Source: Streptomyces sp. S.PB5 (GTDB lineage: Bacteria; Actinomycetota; Actinomycetes; Streptomycetales; Streptomycetaceae). Taken from it: a DNA stretch of 64,000 bases. The stretch spans positions 124,001 through 188,000 of the forward strand of contig NZ_JAQMWP010000020.1 of the NCBI RefSeq assembly GCF_030403745.1, written 5' to 3'. Positions 61,129-64,000 of the stretch are shown here, in pieces. The notes beneath the pieces are model-generated. The model saw only the letters and a list, made by a program, of their open reading frames with translations. It was not told the DNA's origin and did not search any database. Numbering within the stretch: the stretch's first letter is position 1; every line of letters starts with the position of its first letter. A program made the position numbers and the translations under genes.

Positions 61129-61455
61129 TCAGGGCTTCGCAAGGGTGGCTTTGCCGCCGACGGGGACGTGGTCGGTGTACTCGGGCTCCCGGGCCAGCAG
61201 CGGGCCGATCTGCGCCACGAGGGCCTGAGCGGCCTCACCGGCGAAGATCCGGTGATGGTCGTCCTCGCTGGTCCAGCCCTCGGTGACGTGGACGACGTCG
61301 GGGTCGGACGCGGAGCGGGAGACCAGGTAGACGACGCAGTGTTCGCTCGCGCCAGGGCTGCCCTCGTTCAGGCCGGTCAGCAGCAGGTCGATCAGCCGGT
61401 CTCCCGTGGCGGGCTTGGCGGTCAGGGTGGCGCTGAAGCCGTATGTGGCGATCAT
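61129..61455 (-). CDS. Antibiotic biosynthesis monooxygenase (ABM)-type protein
   Basis: A 108-residue ferredoxin-like protein of the ABM/YgiN family: YGFSATLTAKPATGDRLIDLLL, HCVVYLVSRSASDPDVVHVTEGW and HRIFAGEAAQALVAQIGPLL. Members are cofactor-free quinol monooxygenases or dimeric heme-degrading-like proteins. The open frame continues to 62538, but that part is the antisense of the AraC gene, so the ATG at 61455 is the start. It is divergent from the AraC regulator across 144 bases and probably under its control. Confidence 0.8.
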   Translation of the reverse strand: MIATYGFSATLTAKPATGDRLIDLLLTGLNEGSPGASEHCVVYLVSRSASDPDVVHVTEGWTSEDDHHRIFAGEAAQALVAQIGPLLAREPEYTDHVPVGGKATLAKP

Positions 61456-61599
61456 GGTCGTCCTTTTGGTCGGTGGTGGAGTGAAGTGACTCCATTCAAC
61501 AGCTCTGACCTGCGGAAACGTTAGAACGATGCTCGCCCGGGCTTGCACGATCCTCGCGAATGCGGGAGCTGTGGCCCGTAAGGGTGCTGCAATGCCCCT

Positions 61600-62505
61600 A
61601 TGTATCTCGAAGAGCTGCGAACCCTGCTCGCCCGGCACGCCGGGCCGGATTGGACCACCGCCATCGACGGAGTCCTCGTCTCCAAGGTCGACCGCCCCGA
61701 CCCGCCGACCCCCTCCATGTCCGGGATGGTGCTCGCGGTCATTGCCCAGGGCGCCAAACGACTCGCTCTGGGTGACCGGGTCTACGAGTACGGTCCCGGG
61801 CAGTTCCTCGTCGCATCCGTCGACCTCCCCGTCACCGGAGAGTTCACCCAGGCCGCCCCCGACCAGCCGGCCCTCGGCTTCGGACTCACGCTGGAGCCGT
61901 CCGCCGTCGCCGAGTTGCTCCTCCAGGCCGGCCCCGGAGACACCCCTCGCACCGGTGCGGGCGCGCCCTCGGCGATCGCCGTCAGCGATGCCCCGCCCGC
62001 GCTGCTCGACGCGGTGATCCGGCTGCTGCGGCTGCTCGACGAACCCCGCGACCGAGCCGTACTGGCGCCGCTCGTCAAACGCGAGGTCCTGTGGCGGCTG
62101 ATCACCAGCGAGCAGGGTGCGACGGTCCGTCAACTCGGCCTGGCCGACAGCAGCCTCAGTCATGTGTCCCGGGCCGTGCGCTGGATCCGCGAGAACTACG
62201 CGCAGCCCTTCCGGGTCGAGGACGTGGCCCGGATGTCCGGCATGAGTGCCTCGGCCTTCTACCGCAACTTCCAGGCGGTGACCGCGATGAGCCCCATCCA
62301 GTTCCAGAAGCAGATCCGGCTCCAGGAAGCCCGGCTGCTGCTCGCCACCCACCCGGGCGATGTCACGGGAGTCGGCCAGCGCGTGGGCTACGACAACCCC
62401 TCCCAGTTCAGCCGGGAGTACCGCCGCCAGTTCGGCGCGCCGCCCAGCCGGGATGCCGCGCGCCTGCGTGACGCGGTGCGCGCCCCCACCGCCCTCCTGC
62501 CCTGA
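61600..62505 (+). CDS. AraC-family transcriptional regulator
   Basis: A 301-residue regulator. The N-terminal ~170 residues match the AraC_N cupin-like ligand-binding part (VIAQGAKRLALGDRVYEYGPGQFLVASVDLPVTG read in parts as LGDRVYEYGPGQFLVASVDL). The C-terminal domain has two helix-turn-helices: FRVEDVARMSGMSASAFYRNFQ and VTGVGQRVGYDNPSQFSREYRRQFG. It resembles the YqhC-type regulators that respond to aldehydes. It is divergent from the ABM-esterase unit and upstream of the SDR gene; either could be its target. Confidence 0.88.
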   Translation: MYLEELRTLLARHAGPDWTTAIDGVLVSKVDRPDPPTPSMSGMVLAVIAQGAKRLALGDRVYEYGPGQFLVASVDLPVTGEFTQAAPDQPALGFGLTLEPSAVAELLLQAGPGDTPRTGAGAPSAIAVSDAPPALLDAVIRLLRLLDEPRDRAVLAPLVKREVLWRLITSEQGATVRQLGLADSSLSHVSRAVRWIRENYAQPFRVEDVARMSGMSASAFYRNFQAVTAMSPIQFQKQIRLQEARLLLATHPGDVTGVGQRVGYDNPSQFSREYRRQFGAPPSRDAARLRDAVRAPTALLP

Positions 62506-62663
62506 GCGGCAAGGCATCCGCTTGGGAGGATCAGGCAAGGGGACGAGAGGATAGTTCTACCGTTCCCGCAGGTCAGAGCGGTCCAATGGGATTGTCGGTT
62601 CTTCCGCGGAGCAGGAAAACGCCAATGCTCCGCGCATCCCATCACATCGCCGAGGGGCACAGC

Positions 62664-63413
62664 ATGAAGACAGTTCTGATCACGGGAACCTCGTCCGGAT
62701 ACGGCCGGGCGACCGCCCTCCACTTCCACGAGCAGGGGTGGAACGTCATCGCCACGATGCGCACCCCCCGCGCCGGAATCCTGCCCGAGTCGGACCGGCT
62801 GCGTGTCGTCGAACTCGACGTGACCGAGCCCGCGAGCATCACCGCCGCAATCGAGGCGGCGGGACCCGTGGACGCTCTGGTCAACAACGCGGGCGTACCC
62901 TCGATCAGCGTGTTCGAGGGCACCCCCATGGCCCAGGTGCGGGAAGTGTTCGAGACCAACACCTTCGGTGTCATGGCGACCACGCAAGCGGTGCTGCCCC
63001 AGTTCCGTGAACGCGGCTCAGGCGTGGTGGTCAACGTGACCTCCAGCGTGGTGCTGGGCCATATGCCGCTGTCCGCGGTCTACAAGGCGAGCAAGATGGC
63101 CGTCGAGGGGTTCACCTCGTCGCTCGCACTCGAACTCGCGCCCTTCGGTGTGCGGGCGAAGACGGTCCAGCCGGGCGCCTGTCTGACGACGAACTTCGCC
63201 GCCCGGGCCACGCACGGCGTCTCACCGGACGAGCTGGTCCCGGCGCCCTACGCGCCGTGGGCGAAGAAGGCCATGGACTCCTTCACCGGCCAGGAGCTGT
63301 TCACCAAGGAGACCGATGTCGCCGAGGCGGTGTGGCGAGCCGTGCACGACACGACCGGTCAGCTGCGATTCCCCGCCGGTCCCGACGCCCACTGGCTCGC
63401 CCAGGCGAAGTAG
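62664..63413 (+). CDS. Short-chain dehydrogenase/reductase
   Basis: A 249-residue SDR. The classical elements are present: cofactor loop ITGTSSGYGRATA near residues 6-18, LDVTEP, NNAGVPS, catalytic serine in VTSSVVLG, the YKASK motif and PGACLTTNF. The ATG at 62664 has GAGGGG upstream and begins the strand directly; earlier starts would add a non-conserved lead. NADPH is likely from the T-M-R-T after strand 2. It lies 158 bases after the AraC gene. Confidence 0.87.
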   Translation: MKTVLITGTSSGYGRATALHFHEQGWNVIATMRTPRAGILPESDRLRVVELDVTEPASITAAIEAAGPVDALVNNAGVPSISVFEGTPMAQVREVFETNTFGVMATTQAVLPQFRERGSGVVVNVTSSVVLGHMPLSAVYKASKMAVEGFTSSLALELAPFGVRAKTVQPGACLTTNFAARATHGVSPDELVPAPYAPWAKKAMDSFTGQELFTKETDVAEAVWRAVHDTTGQLRFPAGPDAHWLAQAK

Positions 63414-63419
63414 CCCACG

Positions 63420-63449
63420 GACCGCCACGGTGCACAGACCGCCACGGTG
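63420..63449. repeat. Short direct repeat
   Basis: GACCGCCACGGTG occurs at 63420-63432 and 63437-63449, four bases apart, just after the SDR stop. Confidence 0.7.
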
Positions 63450-63463
63450 ACACGCTCTGACGC

Positions 63464-63495
63464 CGCACTCCGCCCCGCGCGTATGGCGGAGTGCG
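63464..63495. terminator. Terminator between convergent SDR and secreted-protein genes
   Basis: CGCACTCCGCC and GGCGGAGTGCG form an 11-base-pair stem with a ten-base loop, placed to stop transcripts from both sides. Confidence 0.75.
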
Positions 63496-63591
63496 CGTCT
63501 CTCCCCGAGAGGACCTCGGTCGGCGGGGTCCTCACGCCGTGACGGTCGTCACCGTTCAGAGGCTGCACCCGGACCGGGTCCGCGTGTCGGT

Positions 63592-64000
63592 TCAGCAGGC
63601 GATGACGTACCAGACCGGGGTCCAGTACACGTCGTTCCGCTCAGGGGCGACGCTGGAGAACATCCAGGCGCCGTTGGCGTCGTAGAAGTTGGCCCTGGTG
63701 CCCGGCGTCTGGTTGTTGTGAAGGGAGCCCCAGCCGATGAGGTTGGGCAGGGTGTACGTCGTGCTGCATGTGGTGTACTCGAATCGGTTGCCGTTCCCGC
63801 CCGTGCCGCAGACGTAGTAGTAGGGGCAGGTCCGTGCGGCGGCGGCTGAAGTGGACCCGGCGGCTTTGGGCATGACGGCGTTCTTCATCTGGGCCGCCGT
63901 GAGCGATGGTTGGCGGGCTTCCTCGGAGGTGAGGATGCCGGTACCGCCCTTCAGGGTTCCCGTGTGGGCGGCGGCCGTACCGTTGAGCCCGATCGTCGAG
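63592..64000 (-). CDS. Secreted I36-like small protein, 5' end outside window
   Basis: The frame runs without a stop from the right edge to a TGA at 63592-63594, so the start is missing. The visible 135 residues begin TIGLNGTAAAHTGTLKGGTG, pass through an internal methionine (MKNAVMPKAA), and end in a small cysteine-rich domain: CPYYYVCGTGGNGNRFEYTTC and YWTPVWYVIAC. The ending is like the secreted protein at 42245 (WEPVWSIRNC). It is probably exported, with a propeptide-like stretch before the domain. The function is unknown. Confidence 0.6.
   Translation of the reverse strand, partial: STIGLNGTAAAHTGTLKGGTGILTSEEARQPSLTAAQMKNAVMPKAAGSTSAAAARTCPYYYVCGTGGNGNRFEYTTCSTTYTLPNLIGWGSLHNNQTPGTRANFYDANGAWMFSSVAPERNDVYWTPVWYVIAC

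Noticed and set aside
61456..62538. N-terminal extension of the ABM-type protein
   Set aside because: The extra ~360 codons are the antisense of the AraC gene; the ATG at 61455 starts the conserved domain.

Overview
The window is high-GC actinomycete DNA that reads as a Streptomyces chromosome. The evidence is the strong third-position G/C bias, GTG starts, ATGA stop/start overlaps, one rare TTA leucine codon, and typical families (SARP/BTAD regulator, DUF574 methyltransferase, DUF6153, peptidase-inhibitor I36, tandem universal stress proteins). I saw no rRNA, tRNA, CRISPR array, transposase or phage gene.

Left part (1-35 kb). After a flavin-reductase tail, a methyltransferase and a secreted GH30 galactanase comes a 30-kb stress/dormancy-type island. 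It holds tandem universal stress proteins (USPs), CBS and CBS-BON proteins, a phosphoribosyltransferase-hydrolase fusion, DUF1876, an isochorismatase, a DHA2 exporter, a CBS-BON/phosphofructokinase/class I aldolase operon, and a CBS-BON/OsmC/P-type cation ATPase/two-RCK operon. Divergent from the last is a complete nine-gene V/A-type ATPase operon (24621-32359). A palindromic element, approximately RGGGCC-N4-GGCCCY, recurs upstream of many of these units, usually in pairs 21-22 bp centre to centre. Gene content and box layout resemble the DevR/DosR regulon of Mycobacterium tuberculosis and the OsdR regulon of S. coelicolor. My main inference is that this is such a regulon and that it includes a rotary V/A-ATPase. 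No regulator gene is in the window.

Middle part (35-50 kb). This holds a DUF574 methyltransferase, a PadR/membrane-protein operon with a clear operator, small secreted proteins, a lipoprotein and an ABC exporter sharing a CTGACA-N2-TGTCAG palindrome, and a copper-type group (F510_1955 lipoprotein, DUF305, DUF6153, CopZ-like chaperone with a CsoR-type operator facing a zinc-ribbon sigma factor). A MarR/VOC pair with two operator copies, an LLM oxidoreductase, an HxlR regulator and an imine-reductase-like enzyme follow.

Right part (50-64 kb). A giant SARP-type regulator is followed by redox and hydrolase genes (alcohol dehydrogenase, chloroperoxidase-like hydrolase, DJ-1/PfpI, dehalogenase-like hydrolase), a broken thiamine-diphosphate enzyme gene, an HSL esterase with a quinol monooxygenase, an AraC regulator, an SDR and the start-less end of a secreted I36-like protein. 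Several genes are visibly decaying: a USP, a 2TM protein, a GyrI-like protein, an MFS transporter and the ThDP enzyme.
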